Positions 21,815 through 32,358 of a stretch of 64,000 nucleotides of DNA are shown here, piece after piece. Within the stretch, counting starts at the first letter, position 1. Each line of letters starts with the position of its first letter. The position numbers were made by a program, and so were the translations under genes. The notes under the pieces were generated by a model. That model was not told the DNA's origin, made no database searches, and worked only from the letters and a program-made list of their open reading frames with translations. Source of the DNA: Gracilariopsis chorda (taxonomy: Eukaryota; Rhodophyta; Florideophyceae; Gracilariales; Gracilariaceae); NCBI GenBank assembly GCA_003194525.1, contig NBIV01000017.1, positions 434,001-498,000 of the forward strand, in the 5' to 3' direction.

Positions 21815-23725
21815 ATGAGTAACGAAGGGGAAGATAACTTTTCTGAAATCGATGACTTCTTAAGGAGCATGCCGACTTTTCAAGGCGCTCAAATGGGTCT
21901 ATTCACCTCAGATGACTTGTTTTCCGAACTTCATTCTAATTCGTCTCCCAATATGCGGGCCATTCATGCCGCAGACTACTCAAGAAATGAAGATAAACAC
22001 ACGGGAACTTCTGATAATCCTCTCTTTACCAGTACTATCCATGAACTCGAGAACTGTTCACCTACGGAAATCGAAAGAATAGCAGGACAAGCAGCCGCAT
22101 CAATGCTGGCTGTGTCGAACAATAATCTTACGGAAGGAAACGACCAAAAGCAGGATGAAAATTCGTCGTTAGATCTATCAGTGGAGTCTGATGACTTTGA
22201 CAATTCCGAAAAGGGAGAAGGAAACGAGAGAGCAGTTCAGAAACCGGACAAAACATGTACGAACGTTTTGAGAGATGTCGCTGACGGGCACATGGATCAG
22301 AGCGCTATCGGAGTTGCGCCTCTTGCGCAACGTCCCCATGCAACACTGGGCAGAGAACTTGTAAACAAGAAACAGAGGAAGAAGGCAGTTAGGAAAAAGA
22401 AAGGCTGTGCGGATAGAACACTTGTGTTTTCAAAGAGTGAACTGAGTGCAATCGAAATTGATGCTGTTCGATCGCTCCCCTCTATCGAAGAAACTGTCGC
22501 TAACACCCAGAAAAAGGACTCTCCTGTTGAAAACATTATCTTTGAGGTTTTCGAAAATGATAGCCGATCTGTATTTCTTGAGCGGTTATTGTCTTTTTCA
22601 AAACCCGTAAGACAACATAATCAGGATAATTTAAGTTTGGGGTTATTTGCTGTAAGAGACGAAGATATGTTCTTTGTACTTTACGAAATGATGAAGTCAC
22701 GAATTCTACATCGACAGGAAGCCTTCCATGCTGCTTTTGTATCCTACATAATGCAGGAAAGCATGGCCGAGAAGGACTGCAGCTCGTTCTTCCTGAGGTT
22801 TATCATGTCCATAGAGGCAGTAACGTCTAGAACTAATGTTCAGCAACTGGCAACTGCGATTCTTCCTTCGCCAGCAGATGACGCGCTTGAACGGGCACGA
22901 AAAGCAGCTAATAACAGTTTTCGCGATGAGGTGGCTAAGTTTGACGAAACCAATTTTATCTCATTGACGACATCTATGATTGATGACTCTGAGATGCACC
23001 TTGCTGAAATTCGTGCTCGTAAGAAGGGTCTGCACAGTATCGGTGCTGAATTCAAGAGAATGCGCAGAGCACTAGATGAAAAAGGAATGCCATACAAGTA
23101 TATTCGGCTTCCGTCTCGAAAGACTAGTGTTGAAAAGAAGAGCTCAGTACTGACAGCAAGAAGAGGTGAATTAGTGCATCTCATCGCATGGTACTTGAAC
23201 GAACTGTTCCTCTGCGGTGATGTTACTGTTCACTTCGTTTATGCGCGAATGCTAGTTAAAGCAATAATCATACATACGAAAGAGGAGTTCTACGCTGATC
23301 GGGTGGGACAATCCGGTGATTTACTCAAACGGCTTTTCTACGATTACCTGGTGCAGAGAATCGAAACGCTGGGTGATTTGATTGTGCACGAAATGACAAA
23401 CGAAAGAGATATGAGAATTCAAGCTTTTATGTGGATGATTCGGAGCAATTTCAGTGAACCTGATCGATCGCTTGTTTTATCTTTCGATGAAACCAAGGTT
23501 CCTGAACTTGAAGGCATTTCTATTGGAAACCCTCTAGTCCCGGACCATGGAGTCCGGCTTGGACCTCTTCTTGTGAGCAAACTCGAGTCCGATATTCAAT
23601 ATCAAAATTGGAGTTTGTCATTTCTCAACAAGCGAGAACTGAATGTAGGAAGCGTAAGACGGGCATATGATAGGTATCTTGCGCCCCTTGGATCATCGGG
23701 AAACTTCTACCATCACGGGGAATAG
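21815..23725 (+). CDS. Conserved-looking protein of unknown family, 636 residues
   Basis: A long single open frame starts at an ATG. I do not recognise its family. The first 180 residues are acidic and Ser/Asn-rich, probably disordered. A very basic cluster around residues 184-197 (KKQRKKAVRKKKG) looks like a nuclear localisation signal. From about residue 235 on, the sequence is regular and mainly helical: FEVFENDSRSVFLERLLSF, then an amphipathic stretch FLRFIMSIEA, then LVHLIAWYLNELFLCGDVTV and YDYLVQRIETLGDLIVHEM. The C-terminal 60 residues (NPLVPDHGVRLGPLLVSKLE, then NWSLSFLNKRELN) are the most motif-like. No catalytic signature or membrane segment is visible. Length, ATG start and lack of stops make it a likely real host gene, possibly a nuclear scaffold or regulator; that role is inference. 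Confidence 0.7.
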   Translation: MSNEGEDNFSEIDDFLRSMPTFQGAQMGLFTSDDLFSELHSNSSPNMRAIHAADYSRNEDKHTGTSDNPLFTSTIHELENCSPTEIERIAGQAAASMLAVSNNNLTEGNDQKQDENSSLDLSVESDDFDNSEKGEGNERAVQKPDKTCTNVLRDVADGHMDQSAIGVAPLAQRPHATLGRELVNKKQRKKAVRKKKGCADRTLVFSKSELSAIEIDAVRSLPSIEETVANTQKKDSPVENIIFEVFENDSRSVFLERLLSFSKPVRQHNQDNLSLGLFAVRDEDMFFVLYEMMKSRILHRQEAFHAAFVSYIMQESMAEKDCSSFFLRFIMSIEAVTSRTNVQQLATAILPSPADDALERARKAANNSFRDEVAKFDETNFISLTTSMIDDSEMHLAEIRARKKGLHSIGAEFKRMRRALDEKGMPYKYIRLPSRKTSVEKKSSVLTARRGELVHLIAWYLNELFLCGDVTVHFVYARMLVKAIIIHTKEEFYADRVGQSGDLLKRLFYDYLVQRIETLGDLIVHEMTNERDMRIQAFMWMIRSNFSEPDRSLVLSFDETKVPELEGISIGNPLVPDHGVRLGPLLVSKLESDIQYQNWSLSFLNKRELNVGSVRRAYDRYLAPLGSSGNFYHHGE

Positions 23726-23791
23726 GCAACTCTTCTGCAAGTCTCTTGAGCGCATGAGCGAGGACACGCGTCGTGTACAATTGCTAAAATT

Positions 23792-23840
23792 ACAATTCGT
23801 ATCTGTCTGGTCCCTTCCGGACCAGACAGATACGAATTGT
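23792..23840 (+). other. Perfect 22-bp hairpin downstream of the 636-residue gene
   Basis: ACAATTCGTATCTGTCTGG plus TCC (23792-23813) is followed by the five-base loop CTTCC and then the exact reverse complement (23819-23840). It starts 66 bases after the stop codon. It could be a structured 3' end or a small-RNA precursor; a eukaryotic gene needs no such terminator. Confidence 0.75.
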
Positions 23841-26800
23841 ATGACGATCGTAAAAGCTAGAGGATATGCTCTTAAAGTGTTGCTACCGGCAAAAGTTCTG
23901 TAAAGTGTACTACAAAGCTACCTGAAGGCTACCCAGAGGTGTTTGATCACGAGCCAGGTCACTTGCATTTGTCTACACATCGCCTGTCTGTAGTGTACTT
24001 CTATCGTTTCTTTCTCTTCGAACGGCGCTCCTCGATCTTGCGCGAATGCAAGCAGAGGTGCGCAATATGTCCCGGCGGTTAATCCTTTGCGATGACCTGT
24101 GTCGTGCGCGAAAAGGGCTCTGACGCCGAATCAATAGTAAGGACATGGCTAGAAAAGCTGTTGGTTTATGTAGAGAGAGGGGTTCTTCTCAATGTAACCC
24201 CCACCGTAGTCTGGCAATTAGAGATACGAGCTCATAGAAACACCCACAAAGGGTGAGGGCCATACAGCATGCCTCCTGAACTGAGTCGGAGCGGAAAGCT
24301 TAGTTTCAGGCACAGATGCCAACACCAAGAAAGAGCAAAACTGAAGTCCTGGAAACGCCAGCAATGACGGCTCACTTTGAATTTGAACTGGGAAACAACG
24401 AATGAGCTCCTCTCCTATCTATGCAGATATTTGCGTCTTCAATTTCTGTCCGAGCGAAAGTTTTCAAGAGTCTAACGTTTGGAGGACAAAATATTGCTTA
24501 TTTGTCAATCGCATGTAGATCCAGTAATCGTTAATTGTTCTTCAAATTTTGCAGTAGAAACGACACCTGAGAAATTGTCATTCGACAAAAATGGTGTCTG
24601 TTTAACCCTTTTGACCCGACAAGTCTTCATGTCTACTACTAGGACAGACATAAGAAAGAGACATTCAAAATTTCGGCAAACATCTACAATTTAGTGCTTT
24701 AGCAAGCATCTTTATGCCAATAAGTACACGGTTGTCCAAACGTTTCAACAACGCAATGCAACCTGCCGTTTCTTATGTCTATCTCAGCAGACATAAGCGA
24801 TTCGAGTACTTGGCAGTCTAGCAACCAATTTCTTATGTTGTTTACAGTGTTTTACGCAATCATATTACCAAACTTCTGCCTATCTCAGTAGATATAAGCT
24901 CGCCGGGTCAAAAGAAGGAGCCATCAGACAAGCTTAACTTGAACCATATTCATGATATTAAAAAATGTAAAGGTTTGCCAGCTTTTGATATCAATGGTCC
25001 ACAAAGCTGGGCTTAACTTAAGACAAAAACAAATGCAAAGCAAAGACTTTTTATCGTCTCTTGAAACTTGTGTTCTGTTTTGGCATGATGGAACTGACTC
25101 TTCTCAGTATGAACCGTAACAGTACAAGCCGTTGCAAAAATGAATTATTGGTTGCAGCAGTGTTAAAATAGCAAAGGTCTTATTTTTTTAACGCAACGCA
25201 AAACCGAAAATGTTTGCCCAACGAATTGAAAACCCCTTAATAACTACAGAGTAAACGTTAACCACAACTCAAACTCTCTTTTTTACTGACCATTTACTAT
25301 TTTTTTCCTTTCAAGAGAATGCAAAAACATTTACCTTTGAGTACTTTACATTCAAGTTCGCAGCCGTTTTATTGAAGTTCTGAAAGGTACATTTTTGCTG
25401 GTTTTTTCACTTTCAAAACTCAAAGCTTTTGCAATTGGCACCGTGATATATGTATACATCAGAGCTCAAATGTAAATAATTAGTGCCAATGTAGCTTTTG
25501 GTCAGTTAAATATCATCTATGCTGCTGCATGGAAATATGATGACAAAACAGTTGATAAACAAACTATTTGTTGTCCAGTACTTGCGTGAGACATTGATGT
25601 AGTCAGAAAAGCATCATTGGGGATAAAAATTAAAAAGTACAAACAAAAATGCAGGAAAGGATAAACGATGACCATTTAACTGCGTAATCACTAGATACTC
25701 ACTAGAAAACAGAACCGTTTTCTAGTAAATGACAGAAGCATTCACTACTACTGCAATAACCTTCTCCTCCCCTATCAATCTTTGCAACACCGTCCAAGAT
25801 ATTGCCATAGAACCGTAAACCTCGTGATATATTTCTGACGCGCTTGATATTCTTCAAGACGTCGCCATTGAGCGCGAAAAAGAACTGAGCAAATAATTCT
25901 TTTGAAAACAAATGCCTTGATTCTTATGAAGCAAATGATTCTAATGCTCCAATTTTTGATTGCTTTTTTGGTGAAGAAGATTACGAAGCTATACACAAAA
26001 TGACCAGTTCATTCATGTTTGAGTTTTGTATGCTTTTGAATAAGATTTGTAAAGTTGTTCTAGATCAGTGTAATGTTGACTGCGGTGAAAATATTCTATC
26101 AAGAAAATAGACGTTTTCTTCATGATTTAAACTGTATTAAAGGACTCAGAGAACTGAAATCTTTTTGCTTATATATTCAATATCACATTTCTAACATGTA
26201 AACGGCTTTTAATCAACTTAACTGCTGTAATCGTGCAACGCATAAGGCTTTGCCTTTATATGGAGTTTGGAGGTATGGCCACTACCGTACAATGCATTGT
26301 TAATTAAGGGCGGTGCTTTGAATGCTTTAGTTTTTGGCGGCACTTCTGCCCTATACTAGGCCCAACGACCGTGGCATGTTCATGTGCGGCACTGGCATTT
26401 GGTGGAGTGCAGCTTGTGGGCGATTATGCACTTCTACAGTTATGTACTTTATTTGGTAGAATAAACTAAATGTAGGACAGGTTTCGTATCAGCCGGCCAT
26501 ATTTGTATGCCGAGCTCACGCTCCAACTTTACAATAGAGCCCATCAGACTAGTGATGACTTCACAGCTCCATTTTTACTATTGCAACACAAGTCCTTCTA
26601 GACTTACTCCAGTTTTGACGCCGAAAATATAGGCTATAGCCTTCCCAGCTATACTTGAGATCCGTCTCGTGTCCCAAACTAGTCGGGGATTATTTTTACC
26701 GTCTTACTCGCTACGAGCCCTCGGCTGCTAATTATGCGCATAACGCTGCAAAATAGCCCGTTGGGATAATGGCAACTTTGTTTCTGAGCAAAAAGCCTAC

Positions 26801-27253
26801 TTTTTGTATCGCACCCGACAATTCGGTGCAGACGCAAACCCCACTAGTGAGCATCGCTCACTTTGTGAAGACAGAACGGTAGCAGACGTACAGGTCTGGG
26901 CTATAGCGCAATCTCCGGGATACCCTGCTCACATTCTGCCAGTTACTAAAATTTTGATCCTATCGTACCCAACGCTTTTATTGGCTTTTTTCGAGCGTTT
27001 GTCTAAGTTTGAGGCTTTGTGCACGTTATGGGTCACCACAACACGTTTCCGGACAACTGATGGGTCTTATGTCAATCCCGCCACGTCTTTTGTTTATCTT
27101 TTAGGAATTCGTTCTTTTCAAAGTTTTTTACATCCCCGAGTACACTTATTTCCGTTGGAGGCATAGACCTGATCTGAAATTATTGCAGGCGTGCTAGTCT
27201 GCTTTTGTCACGCTCTGTTTGCTGTTAGTTCTGCTAATAGTTAGTATACGCAC
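23841..27253. other. AT-rich gene-poor stretch
   Basis: About 3.4 kb without a convincing gene. Frames are short and mostly lack an ATG. The one structured piece is the element at 24608-24914. Near 27.0-27.2 kb the composition begins to change towards the tandem repeat that follows. Confidence 0.5.
24608..24914. repeat. MITE-like element with internal AGACATAAG hairpins
   Basis: The 11-bp ends CTTTTGACCCG (24608-24618) and CGGGTCAAAAG (24904-24914) are exact reverse complements. Inside are several copies of AGACATAAG or its complement, including a clean hairpin at 24772-24797 (arms CTTATGTCT and AGACATAAG). The left end is preceded by TTTAACC, giving TTAACCC as in piggyBac ends, but the right side does not mirror it. 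No coding capacity is seen. Confidence 0.45.
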
Positions 27254-27720
27254 AAGTGGAAACGGCCTTCGGCCGTGGGCGGCGCTGCGCGCCGCATTGT
27301 TTATGTAGCTTTGTGTACTTAGTAGCGTTCGGAGGCTCTCCGAGCACTTTGCTCGCTTGCGCTCGCAATAGCACTCGTAGAACCACGGGGCGCTCCGGCG
27401 CCTAGAGTATGTGGAGCCGTAGGGATTTGTGTTTAGGTGCCTAAATTGACTGCAGTGCCAGCCAATGATGAGAAAGCGCGACATGTTGCTTTGTGTAACT
27501 GGGTGGCACTGAAATCATTATGAGAGTGCAAGCCAGTAAGCAAGATGCTTTCCTGCTGCTGCTGCTGCTGCTGTATTTTTTAAATGGTAGGGAGGCGTTG
27601 CGCCAAATGGGCGATTTGCATAGGCAAACAGGGGCGTGCAAGACGATTTTGTGGCGCAACGCCTCCATTCAATCAAGACCATCCCCCTAATACAGGAACA
27701 AATACTTATAATGGAGAGAC
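27254..27720 (+). repeat. CTG-bearing tandem repeat, unit 1
   Basis: First of three head-to-tail units of about 470 bp. Landmarks in order are AAGTGGAAACGGCCTTCGGC, a GCGGCGCTGCGCGCCGC stretch, GGAGGCTCTCCGAGCACTTT, a (CTG)7 tract near 27.55 kb, GGGAGGCGTTGCGCC, then GGCGCAACGCCTCC about 50 bases later, and CAAATACTTATAATGGAGAG at the end. The paired GGAGGCGTTGCGCC/GGCGCAACGCCTCC blocks form a long hairpin. Short frames inside are not conserved between units, so it is non-coding. Confidence 0.85.
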
Positions 27721-28192
27721 AAGTGGAAACGGTCTTCGGCCGCGGGAGGCGCTGCGCGCCGCGTTGGTTTTGTAGCTTTGTGTATTTAGTAGCGTTCGGA
27801 GGCTCTCCGAGCACTTTGCTCGCTTGCGCTCGCAATAACACTCGTAAACCAACGGAGCGCCGCGGTGCGTAGAGTATGTAGAGCCGTAATGTTTTGTGTT
27901 TAGGTACCTAAAGTGACTGCAGTGCCAGCCAATGATGAGAAACCGCGACACGTTGCTTTGTGTAACTCGGTGGCGCTGCAGTCATTATGGGAGTGCCAGC
28001 CAGTAAGCAGCAAGCTTTGCTGCTGCTGCTCCTCCTGACTTTTTTAGATGGTAGGATGGTAGGGAGGCGTTGCGCCAAATGGGCATTTTGCATGCGCAAA
28101 CGGGGGCGTGCAAAGCGATTTTGTGGCGCAACGCCTCCATTCAATCAAGAACACCCCCCTCATACAGGAACAAATACTTATAATGGAGAGAA
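27721..28192 (+). repeat. CTG-bearing tandem repeat, unit 2
   Basis: It follows unit 1 without a gap and shares all landmarks. The CTG tract is shorter and interrupted (CTGCTGCTGCTCCTCC, near 28.02 kb), so the tract length varies between units while the flanks stay alike. Confidence 0.85.
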
Positions 28193-28650
28193 AAGTGGAA
28201 ACGGCCTTCGGCCGTGGGCGGCGCTGCAGCGCCGCGTTGGGTTTGTAGCATTGTGTATTTCGTGGCGTTCGGAGGCTCTCCGAGCACTTTGCTCGCTTGC
28301 GCTCGCAATAGCGCTCGTAGAACCACGGTGCGCCGCGGCGCCTAGAGTATGTGGAGCCGTAGAGATTTGTGTTTAGGTGCCTAAATTTACTGCAGTGCCA
28401 GCCAATGATGAGAAAGCGCGACACGTTCCTTTGTGTAACTGGATGGCACTGCAGTCATTACGGGAGTGCCAGCCAGTAAGCAGGAAGCTTTGCTGCTGCT
28501 GCTGCTGCTGAATGTTTTAAATGGTAGGGAGGCGTTGCGCCAAATGGCAGTTTTGCAAGCGCGTAGAGGGGCATACAGGGCCGTTTATTGGCGCAACGCC
28601 TCCCGTCAATCAACAACACCTCCCCTCATACATGTGTAAATCATTAAGAG
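28193..28650 (+). repeat. CTG-bearing tandem repeat, unit 3
   Basis: This is the third unit, with a CTG tract of about six copies near 28.49-28.51 kb. Its tail (from about 28540) has drifted more than the others, as is common for the outer unit of an array. The array ends near 28650. Confidence 0.8.
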
Positions 28651-28687
28651 TGGGGTGTTGAGATTCAAAATTTCTGCAGAGTACGAA

Positions 28688-28963
28688 GCAGAATTCTGCC
28701 AAAATCACTACACTGAAACAAGGATAAGAAGGGCCTTCGGCCCTACCATTCTTTCCTGCAGTAGTGACGTCTGCATCTTGCCTGCAAGGAGTAGTAAGGC
28801 CGGAGCTTTAGCGGTCACAAACCTGAGAATCAAACATTTTGGTTATCCAAAACGTTTGATTATCATTGGCGCAAAAAGTTGGCGAACCAAAAAGCTCAAA
28901 AATTGAACATGAAGCACGATTTTCGGTGCTGGCACAGTCTGCGCCAAAAAAACGAAATCGTGC
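28688..28963. other. Cluster of short hairpins
   Basis: No gene is present. In 276 bases there are four stem-forming motifs: the palindrome GCAGAATTCTGC (28688-28699); GGGCC-TTC-GGCCC (28731-28743); a 15-bp stem with one mismatch and loop TTAT (28828-28861); and GCACGATTT with its complement AAATCGTGC (28914-28963). The cluster lies between the tandem array and the next locus. Confidence 0.6.
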
Positions 28964-29228
28964 ATTTTCCTAATTTTTTAAGGGGTGTGAAGGTCGTTGT
29001 CGCACAACTTCTTAGGGCCGTTCTATGACTTTCTTTACCCGGAAACAGTGAACGGGAAATCTGAAGACGTCCAATAAAACGACAGCATTTTGCAAGACGT
29101 GGAAGCCAAATTTCGTTTCCGTCTGCAGCTCAAACGTTTCCGCAGTCATGTCAACAACATTTTAACTCACCTGCATGCTCTTGTTTAGTGAGTAAGCTCC
29201 TACACATCACTTTCGACATCATACCAAG

Positions 29229-30591
29229 ATGGATGAAAATTCGATGCAAACACCAAGCTCAAACATGCCTGAAAAGCATTGCGAACATCACGTTTTGTGC
29301 GATAATGGTTTCCAACCTGGAAGTAGCCTGCTTGATGAAATGCAGCGTTCAAATCTAACCGTTCCAAACACCGTTAGCGAAGCACAAGAGGTTATAAAAG
29401 CTGCTGCACTGGATAATCACACATCGAAAGCCATACTCAAAAGCTTGAAGATTGTAGGAGCAGAAAATGCTCGATTATCAACAAAACATCTTCTTATAGC
29501 GCACAAAATGGTACAGAGATCAATAGTATTGGCGGAAATACTGAAGGCAGTGAGCAACCCGAACGCCATTGTTGAGCAACAATGGACTCAAAATTTTCGT
29601 TCAACTACGGTCAGAATTCTTCGAACGGAAAACGGTAGTGAACAAATTGGATATGTGAGAGGAGACATACCAGTTATAACTAATGGAATTATCTCAGTTG
29701 GTTTGCCGAGTACTGTGTCCCATGGCCAGAGTGTTACTCTGAGGGGTAAAAGAAGACCCCGATTTGAAGCAGGAGAGTACTGCTGCCTCCTTCATGTTTT
29801 GGCAGATGGGCGGATGACCGCAGCAAGACAACATCTAATGTAATGCATGTCAAGAGAAGAACTGGACAAACAGCATGATGATCCGTGGTCTATTTCGATT
29901 GCACCACTATTTAATGACGAGCAGTCTACTCCGCAAGCCAATGCAGTCTTGTGCGGTGGCGTTATGTTAGATGACATAAGAATGATCGATCCGGCCCTTC
30001 GCTTTTACTGACGCGATGGTGGGGCACTGAAACGTAAGTTTCGTGGATTCAAAAGGCTTTACGGAACATGTGTGTCACGATTTGAAGCATCTGGACAAGG
30101 CCATCCAGATGCATTTGCGAACTTTGCTCATGGTAAGTGCTACATTATGTATGCTTACTGTTTTCTACAGGTCAACCCCATCCTTCAACCGTTAGCCACG
30201 CGTGCTTTAAGTACTGATGTACCAAGGGAAGAAGGTGTAGGAGATTCTATATCTCCTTATTGATTTGGTGGACAACCAGTTTCGTATCATCCAGAGAAGC
30301 GGCGCAAGACAAAAGCACGAGAAGTAAATAGTGTCGGAGTAGAGAGCCTCATTTCTGCGCTTAATTCGAATGAGGAGAAGCGAGATGCTCACTCCAAAGA
30401 GTCCGAAACGAGCAAACGGTCGTTCAAAGAAATGGATGCAGCGTCACGGGCTACCAGATCTACTCTACAGGCCCTGAATGAAGCAAAGCAAATGCATTCG
30501 TTAGCAAGCACAGAAGAAGAGAAAAGCCTCCCTCAGGGTATAATTCACAAGCTTCTTGGACAGGTGGCAGAAGCCGAAGCTGCCATGTGAA
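29229..30591 (+). pseudogene. Decayed gene of unknown family
   Basis: An ATG opens a 204-codon frame to a TAA at 29841. The same phase then stays open and protein-like to a TGA near 30009, another near 30261, and finally a TGA at about 30591, with no shift of frame. Composition is even along the whole length, with segments such as SRFEASGQGHPDAFANFAHG and KSLPQGIIHKLLGQVAEAEA. That suggests one former protein of about 450 residues broken by three in-frame stops. A GTAAGT...CTACAG pair (30133-30170) looks like a 38-base intron, but removing it would close the frame early. I recognise no domain. It could instead be a short 204-residue gene with a coincidentally open trailer. Confidence 0.45.
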
Positions 30592-31314
30592 ATACTTGCA
30601 AAGGAAATGGGGCCTTTACAAATGGTGCAGGAAGTTTTTAATGCTTGAAACAAAAAGTGTTCCATCAGCCCCAGCCTCGCAGCACCACATCGCAACGTTT
30701 ATTAACGCTTCACTGACTCTTCACCCAAGGTCTAAGAAGTATTCTATTCAGCCAGGGAAAAGGAAATACCCAGTTAACTCTGCAGTGCTGTAGTGAAGTC
30801 TGTTCGGGATCTGACGTATGGCAGGGACAAAGCTGAGCCCATAGGCAACGCTCGCCTACCAGGAGATACCTCTTTGCAATTTTTGACTTGTAGATGCGCG
30901 AAAACGGATGGCTATGACAATGATTGTCCTCTCATTATTCATTTGCGGGGAAGCGGCACAAGTAAGTTCACTTTGATCTTCAGGGGTTTGGTTTCAATTC
31001 ACCTGGCACTGATCTGGCCCGGACCCCTGCAACGTACCATTGCTGAGAGAGGAACGAGGAATGGAACCTTTCTCTTCAGCATAGCGGAAGATGCTGTCAG
31101 TAGCTCTTCCTCAAGTGGAAACTGACGTGCCATCACGTGTTTTGTTGTTTCTCCATCGTACAGAGCCGAAAATCAAAAACTACGCAGAGCTCCGGATTAC
31201 GGCCGAAGAGCACAAGAGTGGTTCAGCTGAGCGATTCTTGAATCATGACGTACTACGTGCGCCGATATCTGTTCGGGGACTATCAAACAGGAAATCTAAC
31301 CTCGACCTGAGAGA

Positions 31315-32358
31315 GTGACTTGCAATACCGAAGGGATAAAGGATCAACCCCGCGAAGTCCTGCCCTCTTCTGACGTAAAATCTGCTTACTCAGCAGAAGC
31401 ACGCTACAAAGAACTCTTTGACGCCTTGGACCTCAATTCTTCAGGGTACATCACTGCCGCCAAGCTCTGCCATGTCACGACACGTCTAGGAATGAGCGGC
31501 GTAGATTGTGTTGTGGATGAAATGACCACCGTCTATGACAGTGATGGAAATGGTCGCATCACGTTTCCTGAATTCGTCAAACTGATGAACGAACTGGGGG
31601 GCTGTTCTCCATCTTTTGGCGCACAGAAACAGTACTCTCATATATCCAACAACTCCGGTCGTGCGGACGCATGTGTAGAATCCTGCATTTCTGCAAATGA
31701 TGCGAAAGCCGCTGGAACTGGAGTACTTTTCAATGAAGAAAACGACGAAGACCATTTTGTCATTCACATTGCCGATATGCCGCAGGCAGTGCAAGTTGTA
31801 CTGAAATTGTTTGACTTCAACTCCGACTCTGAGGTTACCATTTCTGATTTGGAACATGCGGGGAAGTTACTGGAAGCAGAACGGAACCCGCCTCGTAACC
31901 CAGATGACAACCGGTTCTTGCATCGGTCCAAGGGACGCCAGAAACGTGGGTTGGGGAGCCTCGTTTACAAAGCAAATCATATCGCACTAATCGTCAGTGA
32001 CGTTGGGCGAAGCGCGGCTTTCTATTCAAATGTCCTCGGATTTCAGGAGATTCGTCGCCCGAACTTCGATCGTCACGGGGCTTGGTTCACAATGGGTAAT
32101 CTTGAAGTGCACTTGATTAAGGGAACGCCGATAGTGCCAAGCGGAGATGATCTAATCGTCGGTCAAATTAGCATCGAGACCTTAGAAATTGAGAAGGTGC
32201 CAGAGATCTTGCGAAGGATCCAAGTTCCATTCCAACAGAACGTCTCCGTACCGAAGGCTGCCGATGCTGGTCAAGGCACGAACGAGAGTAATACCAGTGA
32301 TAAGATCGTCAAGCAGTACTTCACTCGAGATCCGGACGGTTATTACATTGAGATATGA
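31315..32358 (+). CDS. EF-hand / glyoxalase (VOC) fusion protein
   Basis: The frame encodes three EF-hands followed by a vicinal-oxygen-chelate (glyoxalase I-like) domain. EF-hand loops lie at residues 39-50 (DLNSSGYITAAK, poor at position 12), 75-86 (DSDGNGRITFPE, canonical) and 167-178 (DFNSDSEVTISD). The VOC domain spans about 219-347, with likely metal ligands His222 (NHIALIV), His266 or Glu264 (NLEVHLI) and Glu346 (DPDGYYIEI). It resembles plant glyoxalase-family proteins; a calcium-tuned lyase or metal-binding role is inference. Two oddities stand out. No in-frame ATG precedes the first EF-hand: the frame opens at 31300 and the first usable codon is GTG at 31315. It also ends at a TGA exactly where plant relatives have the first Cys of a CNCD motif. 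After that TGA the frame continues NCDILTAYCL and stays open for 45 codons to a second TGA (32494), then on to 32835. It is either a pseudogene, a gene with an unseen first exon, or a selenoprotein. Confidence 0.7.
   Translation: MTCNTEGIKDQPREVLPSSDVKSAYSAEARYKELFDALDLNSSGYITAAKLCHVTTRLGMSGVDCVVDEMTTVYDSDGNGRITFPEFVKLMNELGGCSPSFGAQKQYSHISNNSGRADACVESCISANDAKAAGTGVLFNEENDEDHFVIHIADMPQAVQVVLKLFDFNSDSEVTISDLEHAGKLLEAERNPPRNPDDNRFLHRSKGRQKRGLGSLVYKANHIALIVSDVGRSAAFYSNVLGFQEIRRPNFDRHGAWFTMGNLEVHLIKGTPIVPSGDDLIVGQISIETLEIEKVPEILRRIQVPFQQNVSVPKAADAGQGTNESNTSDKIVKQYFTRDPDGYYIEI

Noticed and set aside
30133-30170. 38-base intron with GTAAGT and CTACAG
   Set aside because: Splice-site-like ends, but removal closes the frame within about 16 codons, whereas the unspliced phase stays open longer. 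Kept only as a remark.
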